From positions 62,001 to 126,000 of the forward strand of contig NZ_VBRY01000004.1 in assembly GCF_005818865.1 (NCBI RefSeq): a stretch of 64,000 nt of DNA, read 5' to 3'. This DNA is from Mariprofundus erugo (GTDB taxonomy: Bacteria > Pseudomonadota > Zetaproteobacteria > Mariprofundales > Mariprofundaceae). Within the stretch, counting starts at the first letter, position 1, and each line of letters starts with the position of its first letter. Under the pieces are notes generated by a model. The model made no database searches. It was not told the DNA's origin and saw only the letters and a program-made list of their open reading frames with translations. This document shows positions 7,558 through 16,857 of this stretch, one piece after another. Made by a program: the position numbers and the translations under genes.

Positions 7558-10179
7558 TTATCCCCGGTTACTCAACACTCCTGCAACCGAGGCCAAAGCC
7601 TCAGCCAGCTTACCCGGCTCAGTGCCACCCGCCATCGCCATATCGGGTTTTCCACCACCCTTGCCGCCGCAAATCATCGCGACTTCACGGACAATATTGC
7701 CCGCATGGAAACGGCCAACCAGATCGGCTGTGACACCGGCAACCAGCTGCACCTTCTGCTCATTTTTCATGCCGAATACCAGTACACCGGACTTCAGCTT
7801 GTTCTTCGCCTTATCCATAAAGTCGCGCATATCCTGGACATCCGAAACTTCGGTTGCCAGAAGTTTGACCCCATTGATCTCAACAGCCTGTTTGATCAAA
7901 TCATCGAGCATCCCTGTCGACTGTCTGGCTCGCAGCGAGGTCAACTCTTTTTCGGTCTCTTTGAGTTTACCCTGCAAAGTGGCAACAGCTTCAGCCGCCT
8001 CAAACGGGCGTACTTTCAACTGGCCGGCTGTTTCCGCCAGCACATCGAGATCGGCAACCAGACTCTGGTAAGCCGCAGCCCCCGTCACTGCCTCAATTCG
8101 ACGCACACCGGCTGCAATGCCGACTTCAGAGATGATACGGAACGGGCCGATATCACCGGTAGCCGAAACATGGGTACCGCCACACAGCTCGGTAGAGAAT
8201 CCGGCCGATACGACGCGAACTTCATCGCCATATTTCTCGCCGAACAGCGCCATCGCCCCTGAGGCAATCGCCTCATCCTGAGACATCAGACGGGTATCCA
8301 CCACATCATTGGCCCAGATAGCAGCATTGACACGTGCCTCAATCTCTTTCCGTTCAGTATCGGAAACAGGCTGAAAGTGATTGAAATCAAAGCGTAATCT
8401 CTGGTCATTCACAAGCGAGCCGGCCTGTTTGACATGATCTCCGAGCACGCTGCGCAATACGGCATGCATCAGGTGCGTGGCGGTATGATTGCGGCGGATG
8501 GCCATGCGTCTGGATTCATCAATGGCAAAGTGAGCCACCTGACCACTGCTGAAGGTACCACTGACCACTTTACCGATATGAACAAACAGGTCAGACAACA
8601 TTTTTTTAGTATCACTGACCTGGAACACGGCATCACCCATCGTGATGACACCGGTATCGCCCGCCTGACCACCGGACTCGGCATAAAACGGTGTTTGATT
8701 GGCAACCAGCCACGCTTCATCACCGGCCTGCAGCGAGTCAGCCATCTCTCCATCACGGATCAAACCGGTAATGACACCCTCGGATACCTGTGTCGTATAG
8801 CCGACGAACTCCGTTGGGCCATGGTGCTCACGCAGTTCAAATACCGCCTTCGGCAGAGCTGATTCTCCACTTCCACCCCATGCGGCACGAGCCCGTTGCC
8901 GCTGCACTTCCATACAGGAGGTAAAGCCGTCCATATCCAGTCCGACATTCCGCCCTTTAAGAATATCAGCGGTCAGATCGGTCGGGAAGCCATAGGTATC
9001 ATACAGTGCAAACAGGGTTTCGCCCGGGATGGTGCCGCCTTCACCGGCATCGGCTGCAGCCTGTTCAACAAGCTTCAACCCTTTATCCAGCGTATTGATA
9101 AAGCGCTCTTCTTCAATGCGGATCACCTGCATCACATTTGCCTGGCTCTCTTTCAGCTCGGCAAAGTGATCCCCCATCTGACGAACCAGCGCTTCGACCA
9201 GTTTATAGATAAATGCCTCATGCATGCCGAGTAAACGACCATGACGGCAGGCACGACGCAGAATGCGGCGCAGCACAAAACCACGCCCTTCATTACTTGG
9301 CAATACGCCATCCGCCAACAAAAATGAGACCGAACGCAAATGATCGGCAAGCACACGCAGGGACACATCGGATTCGTTGCTATCGCCAAGGCGAACACCG
9401 GTCAGATCACCGGCGGCTTCGATCAGCCCGCGAAACAGATCAATATCGTAATTGTTATGAACGCCCTGCATGACAGCTGAAATTCGCTCAAGCCCCATAC
9501 CGGTATCCACGCTCGGTTTGGGCAACGGATTCAGGGTACCATCTTCTTCACGGTTGAACTGCATGAATACAAGGTTCCAGATTTCGATGAAACGATCCCC
9601 ATCCTCTTCCGGTGTTCCGGGAGGACCTCCGGCAACTTCCTCGCCATGGTCGTAGAAAATCTCGGAGCAAGGGCCGCATGGGCCGGTATCACCCATCGAC
9701 CAGAAGTTATCCTTGGCACCGATACGGGCGATTTTATCGGTCGGAATACCGACCTCTTTCGTCCAGATATCATAGGCTTCATCATCTTCTTCGAAGACGG
9801 TTACAAATAACCGCTCCGGATCAAGCTTCAACTCAACCGTCAGAAATTCCCATGCATAGTCGATCGCTTCACGCTTGAAGTAGTCACCAAAAGAGAAGTT
9901 GCCCAGCATCTCGAAAAAGGTGTGATGACGGGCTGTGTGGCCGACGTTTTCCAGGTCATTGTGCTTGCCGCCTGCGCGCACACACTTCTGACTCGTCGCA
10001 GCTGTGACATACGGACGCGTTTCATGGCCGAGAAAGACCTGTTTGAACTGCACCATACCGGCGTTGGTGAACATCAGACTGGGATCACCATGAGGAACCA
10101 GCGAGCTGGAATCCAGCACGGTATGTCCCTTCCCTGCAAAATAATCGAGAAACTTGTTACGTATTTCCGATGTTCTCAT
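7558..10179 (-). CDS. alaS: Alanyl-tRNA synthetase
   Basis: Charges tRNA-Ala with alanine in the cytoplasm. The 873-residue length is normal. The class II catalytic domain is at the N-terminus (MRTSEIRNKFLDYF, FTNAGMVQFK, RAGGKHNDLENVG), followed by the tRNA-binding domain. The editing domain has HTATHLMHAVL and the zinc-binding CGGTHV motif. A C-terminal DHHA1 region ends in GGKGGGKPDMAMAGG. Its ATG follows GAGGAAGGGC. It lies 17 bases downstream of recX, an arrangement (recA-recX-alaS) shared with many proteobacteria. Confidence 0.98.
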   Translation of the reverse strand: MRTSEIRNKFLDYFAGKGHTVLDSSSLVPHGDPSLMFTNAGMVQFKQVFLGHETRPYVTAATSQKCVRAGGKHNDLENVGHTARHHTFFEMLGNFSFGDYFKREAIDYAWEFLTVELKLDPERLFVTVFEEDDEAYDIWTKEVGIPTDKIARIGAKDNFWSMGDTGPCGPCSEIFYDHGEEVAGGPPGTPEEDGDRFIEIWNLVFMQFNREEDGTLNPLPKPSVDTGMGLERISAVMQGVHNNYDIDLFRGLIEAAGDLTGVRLGDSNESDVSLRVLADHLRSVSFLLADGVLPSNEGRGFVLRRILRRACRHGRLLGMHEAFIYKLVEALVRQMGDHFAELKESQANVMQVIRIEEERFINTLDKGLKLVEQAAADAGEGGTIPGETLFALYDTYGFPTDLTADILKGRNVGLDMDGFTSCMEVQRQRARAAWGGSGESALPKAVFELREHHGPTEFVGYTTQVSEGVITGLIRDGEMADSLQAGDEAWLVANQTPFYAESGGQAGDTGVITMGDAVFQVSDTKKMLSDLFVHIGKVVSGTFSSGQVAHFAIDESRRMAIRRNHTATHLMHAVLRSVLGDHVKQAGSLVNDQRLRFDFNHFQPVSDTERKEIEARVNAAIWANDVVDTRLMSQDEAIASGAMALFGEKYGDEVRVVSAGFSTELCGGTHVSATGDIGPFRIISEVGIAAGVRRIEAVTGAAAYQSLVADLDVLAETAGQLKVRPFEAAEAVATLQGKLKETEKELTSLRARQSTGMLDDLIKQAVEINGVKLLATEVSDVQDMRDFMDKAKNKLKSGVLVFGMKNEQKVQLVAGVTADLVGRFHAGNIVREVAMICGGKGGGKPDMAMAGGTEPGKLAEALASVAGVLSNRG

Positions 10180-10196
10180 GCCCTTCCTCTTTCGGA

Positions 10197-10655
10197 TCAG
10201 TTATCAAACTGCTCATGCGTATCATTCATGACGCGCAGAATCGTAGCAGTATTAAAGCCCTTGTTCTGCAAAAAACGAGCGTGTCGCTGCCAGATGCGGC
10301 TATCACCGCGATAGAGCCCCTGCGGATCACGCCTGCTCAACAGCTCCCTGCAGGCACTATCGGCATCAAATGACGCCTCGGCCTCAGCCAGAGCAATTGC
10401 CAGCGCTGTTTCATTTACACCCTTGCGACGCGCCTTCATGGCCGCCACCCGGGGGGTCTCCCCCCTTTTTACCCGGGAACGGATGGACACCTCGGCAAAA
10501 CGCTCTTCGCTGAGGTAGCCATCCGCAAGCAGGCGGTTCAGCACAGATGTCACTGCATCCGCAGCATGACCTTTATCTATCAGTCTGCCACGCAACTCAA
10601 CCGTACAGTACTCCCGCATTGCCAGCATGCGCATTGCGGCACTGTAGGCTGCCAT
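10197..10655 (-). CDS. recX: Recombination regulator RecX
   Basis: RecX binds RecA filaments and limits RecA activity. From ATG 10655 the protein has 152 residues, typical of the family, and begins AAYSAAMRMLAMREYCTVELRGRL, the usual first three-helix module; two further modules follow. The ATG is 4 bases past the recA stop. A longer frame from a TTG at 10703 would overlap recA by 44 bases and adds a basic tail with no family match. Co-transcription with recA is expected. Confidence 0.9.
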   Translation of the reverse strand: MAAYSAAMRMLAMREYCTVELRGRLIDKGHAADAVTSVLNRLLADGYLSEERFAEVSIRSRVKRGETPRVAAMKARRKGVNETALAIALAEAEASFDADSACRELLSRRDPQGLYRGDSRIWQRHARFLQNKGFNTATILRVMNDTHEQFDN

Positions 10656-10659
10656 CTCA

Positions 10660-11685
10660 TCACTGTTCAGAGTGATCAGCCTCTTTCGTCGCTTTTCTTT
10701 CAATCAGTCCCAGCTGTTCACGAACACCGGCCTCAATCTGATCAAGCATTTCCGGGCGCTCTTTCAGATAGGTAATCGCATTATCCCTGCCCTGACCGAT
10801 ACGCTCACTACCACAGGCATACCAGGCACCGCTCTTGTTCACCATCCCGTACTGCACGCCCATATCGAGCACTTCGCCTGCATGGGACACACCTTCGCCA
10901 TACATGATCGAGAACTGTGCCTGCTTGAATGGTGGTGCAACCTTGTTTTTCACCACCTTGACCTTGGTGTCATTACCGAGCACCTCTTCGCCCTTCTTGA
11001 TGCTGCCGACACGGCGTACATCAATACGGACAGAGGCATAAAACTTCAGCGCATTACCACCGGTGGTGGTCTCAGGATTACCGAACATCACACCGATCTT
11101 CATACGAATCTGATTGATGAAAATGATGGTGGTATTGGAACGGGAGATGGAGCCGGTCAGCTTGCGCAAAGCCTGGCTCATCAGGCGCGCCTGCAAGCCC
11201 ATGTGCGAATCGCCCATGTCACCCTCGAGCTCAGCCTTGGGGGTCAGTGCGGCAACAGAGTCGACAATAATAATATCGACCGCGCCTGAACGAGTCAGCA
11301 TATCAACAATTTCCAGCGCCTGCTCACCGGAGTCAGGCTGCGACACCAGCAAATTATCCACATCCACGCCAAGTTTTTCGGCATAGATCGGATCCAGTGC
11401 ATGCTCAGCATCGACAAATGCCGCCTGCCCGCCCAGACGCTGGGCCTCTGCCACAGCATGCAATGCAAGTGTAGTTTTACCGGATGACTCCGGTCCGTAA
11501 ATTTCAATCACACGGCCGCGCGGATAACCACCCACACCCAGTGCCGCATCCAATGCCAGAGAGCCACTGGGAATCACATCCACGGCAACCCGGGCCTGGT
11601 CGCCAAGACGCATAACGGTACCTTTGCCGAACTGTCGCTCAATTTGTCCCAGCGCTGTTTCCAGCGCCTTGGTTTTATCTGACAT
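10660..11685 (-). CDS. recA: Recombinase RecA
   Basis: DNA-strand-exchange ATPase for homologous recombination and SOS induction. The 341-residue protein has Walker A GPESSGKT at residues 64-71, the [22 protein letters not shown] loop 2 region, and the [13 protein letters not shown] strand. The C-terminus is short and acidic (EADHSEQ). It starts 14 bases after the thpR stop; I found no CTGT-N8-ACAG LexA box directly upstream of either gene, so any SOS control would use a different operator or a promoter further up. Confidence 0.99.
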   Translation of the reverse strand: MSDKTKALETALGQIERQFGKGTVMRLGDQARVAVDVIPSGSLALDAALGVGGYPRGRVIEIYGPESSGKTTLALHAVAEAQRLGGQAAFVDAEHALDPIYAEKLGVDVDNLLVSQPDSGEQALEIVDMLTRSGAVDIIIVDSVAALTPKAELEGDMGDSHMGLQARLMSQALRKLTGSISRSNTTIIFINQIRMKIGVMFGNPETTTGGNALKFYASVRIDVRRVGSIKKGEEVLGNDTKVKVVKNKVAPPFKQAQFSIMYGEGVSHAGEVLDMGVQYGMVNKSGAWYACGSERIGQGRDNAITYLKERPEMLDQIEAGVREQLGLIERKATKEADHSEQ

Positions 11686-11698
11686 CTTATCCCCTCAC

Positions 11699-12295
11699 TC
11701 AGGCATGCCTGTTGGCACGTCCTGATAATTGAAATGTTTCCAGCCGCCGATACTGCGCACCTTCGGCGTGTAAAACTGACTGAAACAGGCAGAACCGGCC
11801 GGCTGTCCATGCCAGCTCCGGAAGTTGCGGCAATGCCTGTAAATCCGGTGCGGCAAAAAATGCGCCATGATCACTCCTGCATCGCGCCAGCGTAATATGA
11901 CCGCGAAACGGTGCCTCTCCTGCAGTATGTTTGCGAACGGTAGCATGTCCAGCCTGTCTGCAACAACGGGCAAGATTCCTCATGGCACCACTTTCGGCAA
12001 CATCATCCACCCCGGCCCAGAATACATGCGGTCGCTGCGGTCGGGGGAACACACCAAAGCCGCTGCAACATAGTTTTAATGGCGGCGAAACCGCTGCACA
12101 TGCAGCAAGTGATTCGGCCAGATCATCGATATCTCTGCCAGCAACCTCACCAAAATAGGCCAGGGTCAGATGCCACCCGGCGGGTTTGACCTGACGCCAG
12201 TACTGCGGGTCAAAATGCTTGCCAGCAAGCAGCCACCATTCGGCAAGCTCCGCCTCTACATCAGGAGAAATCTCTACTGCAGCAAACAGCCTCAT
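11699..12295 (-). CDS. thpR: RNA 2',3'-cyclic phosphodiesterase (LigT/ThpR family)
   Basis: Members of the 2H phosphoesterase family hydrolyse 2',3'-cyclic phosphate ends on RNA. The two catalytic HxTx motifs are HLTL (in WHLTLAYFGEV) and HITL (in FRGHITLARCR). ATG 12295 (MRLFAAVEIS) matches the family start; an in-frame ATG at 12325 would add 10 residues. The protein is about 198 residues, slightly longer than usual, with a C-terminal SVLHAEGAQYRRLETFQL that is standard for the family. It sits directly upstream of recA. Confidence 0.9.
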   Translation of the reverse strand: MRLFAAVEISPDVEAELAEWWLLAGKHFDPQYWRQVKPAGWHLTLAYFGEVAGRDIDDLAESLAACAAVSPPLKLCCSGFGVFPRPQRPHVFWAGVDDVAESGAMRNLARCCRQAGHATVRKHTAGEAPFRGHITLARCRSDHGAFFAAPDLQALPQLPELAWTAGRFCLFQSVLHAEGAQYRRLETFQLSGRANRHA

Positions 12296-12385
12296 GACAT
12301 CAGCATGGAGCCTACCCCCCACCACTTTTCATTTAACGCACATGCAATGCGCCCGATCATCTTCCGCCACCATGATGACTGTTCA

Positions 12386-13903
12386 TCATCGGGGTTCAAC
12401 CTCACGGTCCAGTTCGCCACTGCGCAATCGGGCAAGATATTCCTTCAGGGCAAACGCCACCTTTCCCTGTAACAGGTAGAGAGCCAGCAGATTCGGAAAT
12501 GCCATTGCGAGCAGAAGAAGGTCGGAAAAATCAAGTATGTTTCCGGCACTGACCAGCGACGCGAGCACAATAAACATCAGAAAAATGATGCGATAAACCA
12601 TTGAGTAACGCTCCCCAAACACATAGGTCCAGCAGCGCTCCCCGTAATAAGACCAGGAAATCATCGTCGAGTAGGCAAACAGTACCACAGAAACCGATAG
12701 AATGATCGGGAACCAGGAGATCACCGAACCAAATGCAACGGCTGTCAATGCAGCCCCTTTGCTCGCCTCAACCAGAGCATGATGCTCAGGCGCGTTGTAA
12801 ACCCCGGTCAGAACAATCACCAGCGCCGTCATCGTACAGATGATGATTGTATCGATAAAAGGCTCATAAAGCGCCACAAACCCCTGCCGGATCGGATAGC
12901 GCACGGATGCTGCCGAGTGCGCAATGGCGGCCGAACCGATACCTGCTTCACTTGAAAAAGCCGCACGCTTAAAGCCTTGCACAATCACGCCAATCACACC
13001 GCCCGCTACTGCCGTGGGAGCAAATGCCTCGCTGATAATCATAACAAATGCGCCCGGCAGCTCTGATGCATGCGAGAGAATGATCCACAGGCAGGCCGAG
13101 AGGTAAATCAGCACCATGGTTGGCACAATCGCTTCGGCGGCCTGAGCAATACGGCGAATGCCGCCAATAATCACAAGACCGACGGCACCGGCCATAAATA
13201 CGCCGAATACCCAGGGGTAGGTACTGAAAAATGGAATTTCGTTTTGTACGGCCCCCAGTGCCTGGGAGACCTGAAATGCATTTCCACCACCGAATGAGGC
13301 ACATACACAGAGAACAGCAAACAAGAGTGCCAGCATCCGCCCCGTCGTTGCCATGCCTTTCTCGGCAAAACCTTTGGAGAGATACTCCATCGCCCCGCCC
13401 ATCACGCGTCCGTCAGGCCGGAACTCGCGGTACATCTGGGCCAACGTAACTTCGGTAAATTTCGCTGTCATGCCAAAAAAGCCGGCAACAATCATCCAGA
13501 ATGTTGCCCCTGGCCCACCAATACTCACCGCAATGGCTACACCGGCAATATTACCGAGTCCGACTGTCGCAGAGAGAGCAGCACTGAGCGCCTGAAACGG
13601 TGAAACCTCACCCTTATCCTCAGTTGATTGGTATTTACCACGAATAATATTGAAGGCATGCCCCATCATCCGGACATTGATAAAGCCAAAACGACAGGTC
13701 AGGTAAATGGCTCCAACCACCAGCCAGGCAACGATAAACGGCACCGCTGCCTCTCCCGGCATGACATCATGAAAAAGCACACTGGCAAGATAACCGTTCA
13801 GAAGCCCGAAAAAGGCATCCACATCCGGAGCGACCTCTGCTTCGCCAAAGGCGACGCCGGCAGGCAGCAGCAGTAATAGAGATAATCCCAGCAACCGTTT
13901 CAT
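12386..13903 (-). CDS. Alanine/glycine:cation symporter (AGCS) family protein
   Basis: An inner-membrane sodium- or proton-coupled amino-acid importer of about 505 residues. The signature region ALSATVGLGNIAGVAIAVSIGGPGA, the GMTAKFTEVTLAQMYR block and about ten hydrophobic helices are visible. An N-terminal signal-like helix (MKRLLGLSLLLLLPAGVAFG) precedes the first family helix. ATG 13903 has GGAGGG upstream, so it is preferred to an upstream in-frame start at 13918. Substrate is probably alanine or glycine by family. A small hairpin (12372-12389) overlaps the stop codon. Confidence 0.93.
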   Translation of the reverse strand: MKRLLGLSLLLLLPAGVAFGEAEVAPDVDAFFGLLNGYLASVLFHDVMPGEAAVPFIVAWLVVGAIYLTCRFGFINVRMMGHAFNIIRGKYQSTEDKGEVSPFQALSAALSATVGLGNIAGVAIAVSIGGPGATFWMIVAGFFGMTAKFTEVTLAQMYREFRPDGRVMGGAMEYLSKGFAEKGMATTGRMLALLFAVLCVCASFGGGNAFQVSQALGAVQNEIPFFSTYPWVFGVFMAGAVGLVIIGGIRRIAQAAEAIVPTMVLIYLSACLWIILSHASELPGAFVMIISEAFAPTAVAGGVIGVIVQGFKRAAFSSEAGIGSAAIAHSAASVRYPIRQGFVALYEPFIDTIIICTMTALVIVLTGVYNAPEHHALVEASKGAALTAVAFGSVISWFPIILSVSVVLFAYSTMISWSYYGERCWTYVFGERYSMVYRIIFLMFIVLASLVSAGNILDFSDLLLLAMAFPNLLALYLLQGKVAFALKEYLARLRSGELDREVEPR

Positions 13904-13968
13904 ATTCCCTCCAGCCACAGCGTTAACCCTGCCGAAAGAGCCCTGCCACGAAAAGCTTTCCGCTCTTT

Positions 13969-14024
13969 ACCGGGGTCAGGTCTTGATTTGCTAATTTTTT
14001 AGCAAATCAAGACCTGACCCCGGT
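13969..14024. repeat. Perfect palindrome, 26-bp arms, 4-base loop (copy 1)
   Basis: ACCGGGGTCAGGTCTTGATT... pairs perfectly with its downstream complement around a TTTT loop. It lies 24 bases downstream of the dinG stop. A near-identical copy lies at 47835-47895 behind aat. The GGGGTCAGGTC type of palindrome resembles REP-type elements mobilised by Y1 transposases, but no such gene is in the window. Confidence 0.85.
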
Positions 14025-14047
14025 GCACCCGAGAACAACTGTTTGCA

Positions 14048-15907
14048 TCATTGCTCCTGCTCTTCGAAAAACCAGCGTACATCGGCAAGGTCGGCACGGA
14101 TCGGAGCAGCGGGTAAATTGGCCACTGCCACACGGCCATATGCCTTCTGATAAAGGCGGGAGTCGAGCAATGCCATCACACCACGATCATGTTCACTGCG
14201 AATAAGACGCCCCGCCCCCTGCCGAAGGGTTGCAATCGCTTCAGGAAGCTGGATATCCCTGAAACCATTCCCGCCCTCCTCCTCACATCGTTTGATACGC
14301 GCCTGCAGCAAGGGATCATTGGGAGGAGAAAACGGCATTTTGTCGATAATCACCATACTCAACGATTCACCGGGGACATCCACCCCCTCCCAAAAACTGC
14401 GCGTCCCGCACAAAACCGAATGAGTGTCCCTGCGAAACACATCGAGAATCGCATCCCGGCTGCCCGACTCCCCCTGAATCAACACCTCCCATGGCAATCG
14501 CCTCGCCAGTTCGGGCGCCACCTTGCGCAGCATCGACCAGGCCGTGAACAATACAAATGCCCTTCCCTGCGAAGCTCGCAACAGGGTTTCAATTTCATCA
14601 ATCATGATCTCAAGTGCTGCAGGTGAGCGGGCATCCGGCATATGGCGTGGCAGATATATCAGTGCCTGACGCCCGTAATCAAATGGGGAGGGATGAAACA
14701 CCTCCTCAGCTTGTTCAATCCCCAGTCGCTTGCGGGCATACTCAAATGAGCCGGACACTCGCAATGTCGCTGAAAGCAAGACAAACGCTGCCGGTCGGTC
14801 CCACAGATATTGAGCCAACACCGGCCCTGTTTCAACCGGAGCTACGGTATGCCGGCACTGCTCGCCCTCACCCTCCGACCATCCGACAAAACCGGCCGCC
14901 GGTTGCCGAACCAGCGCGATCTCTTCAGCCAGCAGTTCAGCCCGTTCAGCCAGCTTGGTCAGTGCCTCGCTACGCTCACGTCGCGAATCGGCCAGTGGTA
15001 ATACCACCGACCATGCCTTGTCCAGCTCATCCAATCCCTGCAGATAGGCATCCAGTACGATGCGCCCCTGCTCGAGAAACTCTTTTTTGAGCGCCGGCTC
15101 ATCGCCCATTTCATCCAGTTCGGCCTGCATATCATTCAGCCACTGAATGAAACGCATACGGGTCAACTGTACCCCGAAATGCTGACCGGCAAGTTGCGGA
15201 AGCGAATGGGCCTCATCAAGTACATACGCATCAAAATCCGGTAACACCTCACCAAAATCCCCTGACTTCAGCGCAGCATCAGCCAGCAACAGGCTGTGAT
15301 TGGTCACAACAATATCAGCTCCCTGCGCTTTTTGCCGCGCCTTCATCAAAGGACAGTGCTCAAACTCTGCGCAACGGGAGCCGCTACACTGATCGGCCGT
15401 TGCCGTCACCATCGCACCAATACCTTTGGCGAACGGATCAAATGACAAACCGGACAGATCTCCGTCACGTGTTTTATGCGACCACTCCAACACCTTGAGC
15501 ATGCTTTTCTGGGCCCACATCTCCAGCTGATGACTGGCGAGATAGGTTTTCAACCGCTCCGGACAGAGATAATTGGAGCGCCCTTTCAGCAAAGCTACTC
15601 GTCGCTGAACACCAAGAGCCTTCTGTACCGCAGGCAAATCTCGGTGCACCAGCTGATCCTGCAGTGCACGGGTATGAGTCGAGATCAGAATCTTGTCAGC
15701 CGATCGCAGAGCCGGAATCAAATAGGCGAGGGTTTTTCCTGTCCCCGTTTCAGCCTCTGCCAATAGTCGGCTCCCCTGATCGATACAGCGGGCGATTTCA
15801 TCGGCAAGGGAGATCTGTTCCTGCCTGCGACCATAACCGGGCAGCTTTTTATCCAGCACCCCGCCTTCCTGAAAATCGAGGGCAACACGTTCAGGCAGCT
15901 TTTTCAT
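14048..15907 (-). CDS. dinG: DinG/YoaA-family ATP-dependent helicase
   Basis: A superfamily 2 iron-sulphur DNA helicase (XPD-like) of 619 residues, 5'-3' polarity in characterised members, used on R-loops or stalled forks. Walker A AETGTGKT and the DEAH box (VLDEAHSL) are present. Four cysteines between them, in NYLCPERL, DQCSGSRC and EHCPL, match the 4Fe-4S cluster pattern. The C-terminal motif V/VI region reads GTRSFWEGVDVPGE and QGAGRLIRSEHDRG. ATG 15907 overlaps the oppF stop as ATGA; the GTG at 15919 is less likely. It is the last gene of the oppD-oppF-dinG run. Confidence 0.92.
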   Translation of the reverse strand: MKKLPERVALDFQEGGVLDKKLPGYGRRQEQISLADEIARCIDQGSRLLAEAETGTGKTLAYLIPALRSADKILISTHTRALQDQLVHRDLPAVQKALGVQRRVALLKGRSNYLCPERLKTYLASHQLEMWAQKSMLKVLEWSHKTRDGDLSGLSFDPFAKGIGAMVTATADQCSGSRCAEFEHCPLMKARQKAQGADIVVTNHSLLLADAALKSGDFGEVLPDFDAYVLDEAHSLPQLAGQHFGVQLTRMRFIQWLNDMQAELDEMGDEPALKKEFLEQGRIVLDAYLQGLDELDKAWSVVLPLADSRRERSEALTKLAERAELLAEEIALVRQPAAGFVGWSEGEGEQCRHTVAPVETGPVLAQYLWDRPAAFVLLSATLRVSGSFEYARKRLGIEQAEEVFHPSPFDYGRQALIYLPRHMPDARSPAALEIMIDEIETLLRASQGRAFVLFTAWSMLRKVAPELARRLPWEVLIQGESGSRDAILDVFRRDTHSVLCGTRSFWEGVDVPGESLSMVIIDKMPFSPPNDPLLQARIKRCEEEGGNGFRDIQLPEAIATLRQGAGRLIRSEHDRGVMALLDSRLYQKAYGRVAVANLPAAPIRADLADVRWFFEEQEQ

Positions 15908-16857
15908 GCCGGCTGGCACGGATGCAAACAGGCAAACCCTGCCTGGTTAAGAGCACCATCAAATGCAGCACAATCCGGCTGGCTGAACGGGCAACGAGGC
16001 TGGAATGGGCAGCCCGTTGCTGCGACCCCCTCATCTGCTCCGGCAGGCAGATGAATATTTTGCCGCTGCGACGGGTGATCAATCGGCCGGGCATCCAGCA
16101 ATGCCCGGGTATAGGGGTGCCGGCAATGAGAAAAAACCGCCTCGGATGTGCCTGTCTCCACAACTCTGCCGGCGAACATCACAGCAAGCCGGTCAGCGAT
16201 GTGACGCACCACCGAAAGGTCGTGCGAAATAAACAGGTATGAGAGCCCTTTATCCTGCTGCAGCCTGTTCAGAAGATTAAGGATCTGGGCCTGCACTGAC
16301 ACATCAAGCGCCGACACCGGTTCATCCAGCACCAGTACACGCGGCTCCACAATCAATGCCCTGGCAATGCCGATGCGCTGACGCTGACCACCGGAAAACT
16401 GATGCGGATAACGATCCATACCCGAGGCATCAAGGCCGCACAGCGACAGCGTCTCCGCCACTCGCTCGCGACGCTGACTCGCTGAAAGATGGCTAAAATG
16501 AATCCTGAGCCCCTCACCGACTGATTCACCGATTTTCATCCGCGGATTCAGTGAAGCGAACGGATCCTGAAATACCATCTGAATATGATGACGACGGCTG
16601 CGCAAGGCATGCTGGCTCAGATGGGTGATATCCTCACCATCCCAGAAGATCCGACCTGAGTCGGCGGGTAACAAGCCCATGGCCATACGTGCAACTGTCG
16701 ACTTGCCGCTCCCCGATTCACCGACAATCGCCAGCGTCTCTCCGGCAGCAAGTTCAAACGAAACATCACTCACCGCCTTTTTTTTCTCGCCGCTCACAGC
16801 AAACATACTGCCGGAGCTGAAACTTTTATGCAGATGTTGAATCGCCAGCACGCTCAT
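15904..16857 (-). CDS. oppF: Peptide/nickel-type ABC transporter ATP-binding protein (OppF-like)
   Basis: ATPase subunit of a binding-protein-dependent importer. Walker A GESGSGKST, the Q-loop MVFQDPFASLNPRM, signature FSGGQRQRIGIARAL and Walker B VLVLDEPVSALD are all intact. The C-terminal oligopeptide-transporter extension has the cysteine cluster C-x-FQPRC-x-FSQPDC found in Opp/Dpp ATPases, which can hold a 4Fe-4S cluster. Its ATG overlaps the oppD stop (ATGA). No permease gene is adjacent; the only matching binding protein in the window is at 39857-41356. Confidence 0.93.
   Translation of the reverse strand: MSVLAIQHLHKSFSSGSMFAVSGEKKKAVSDVSFELAAGETLAIVGESGSGKSTVARMAMGLLPADSGRIFWDGEDITHLSQHALRSRRHHIQMVFQDPFASLNPRMKIGESVGEGLRIHFSHLSASQRRERVAETLSLCGLDASGMDRYPHQFSGGQRQRIGIARALIVEPRVLVLDEPVSALDVSVQAQILNLLNRLQQDKGLSYLFISHDLSVVRHIADRLAVMFAGRVVETGTSEAVFSHCRHPYTRALLDARPIDHPSQRQNIHLPAGADEGVAATGCPFQPRCPFSQPDCAAFDGALNQAGFACLHPCQPA

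Noticed and set aside
7522-8262. 246-codon open frame on the plus strand
   Set aside because: It lies antisense to alaS, has low-complexity His/Gln/Leu content typical of reverse-frame reading, and no ribosome binding site or family match.
10655-12385. LexA-type SOS box in front of thpR/recA
   Set aside because: No CTGT-N8-ACAG match in the spacers around thpR and recA; lineage-specific operators may differ, so absence is not proof.
12372-12389. Hairpin at the end of the AGCS symporter gene as a terminator
   Set aside because: ATGATGA-ctgt-TCATCAT is short, lacks a T-run and overlaps the stop codon; reading through into thpR is more likely.
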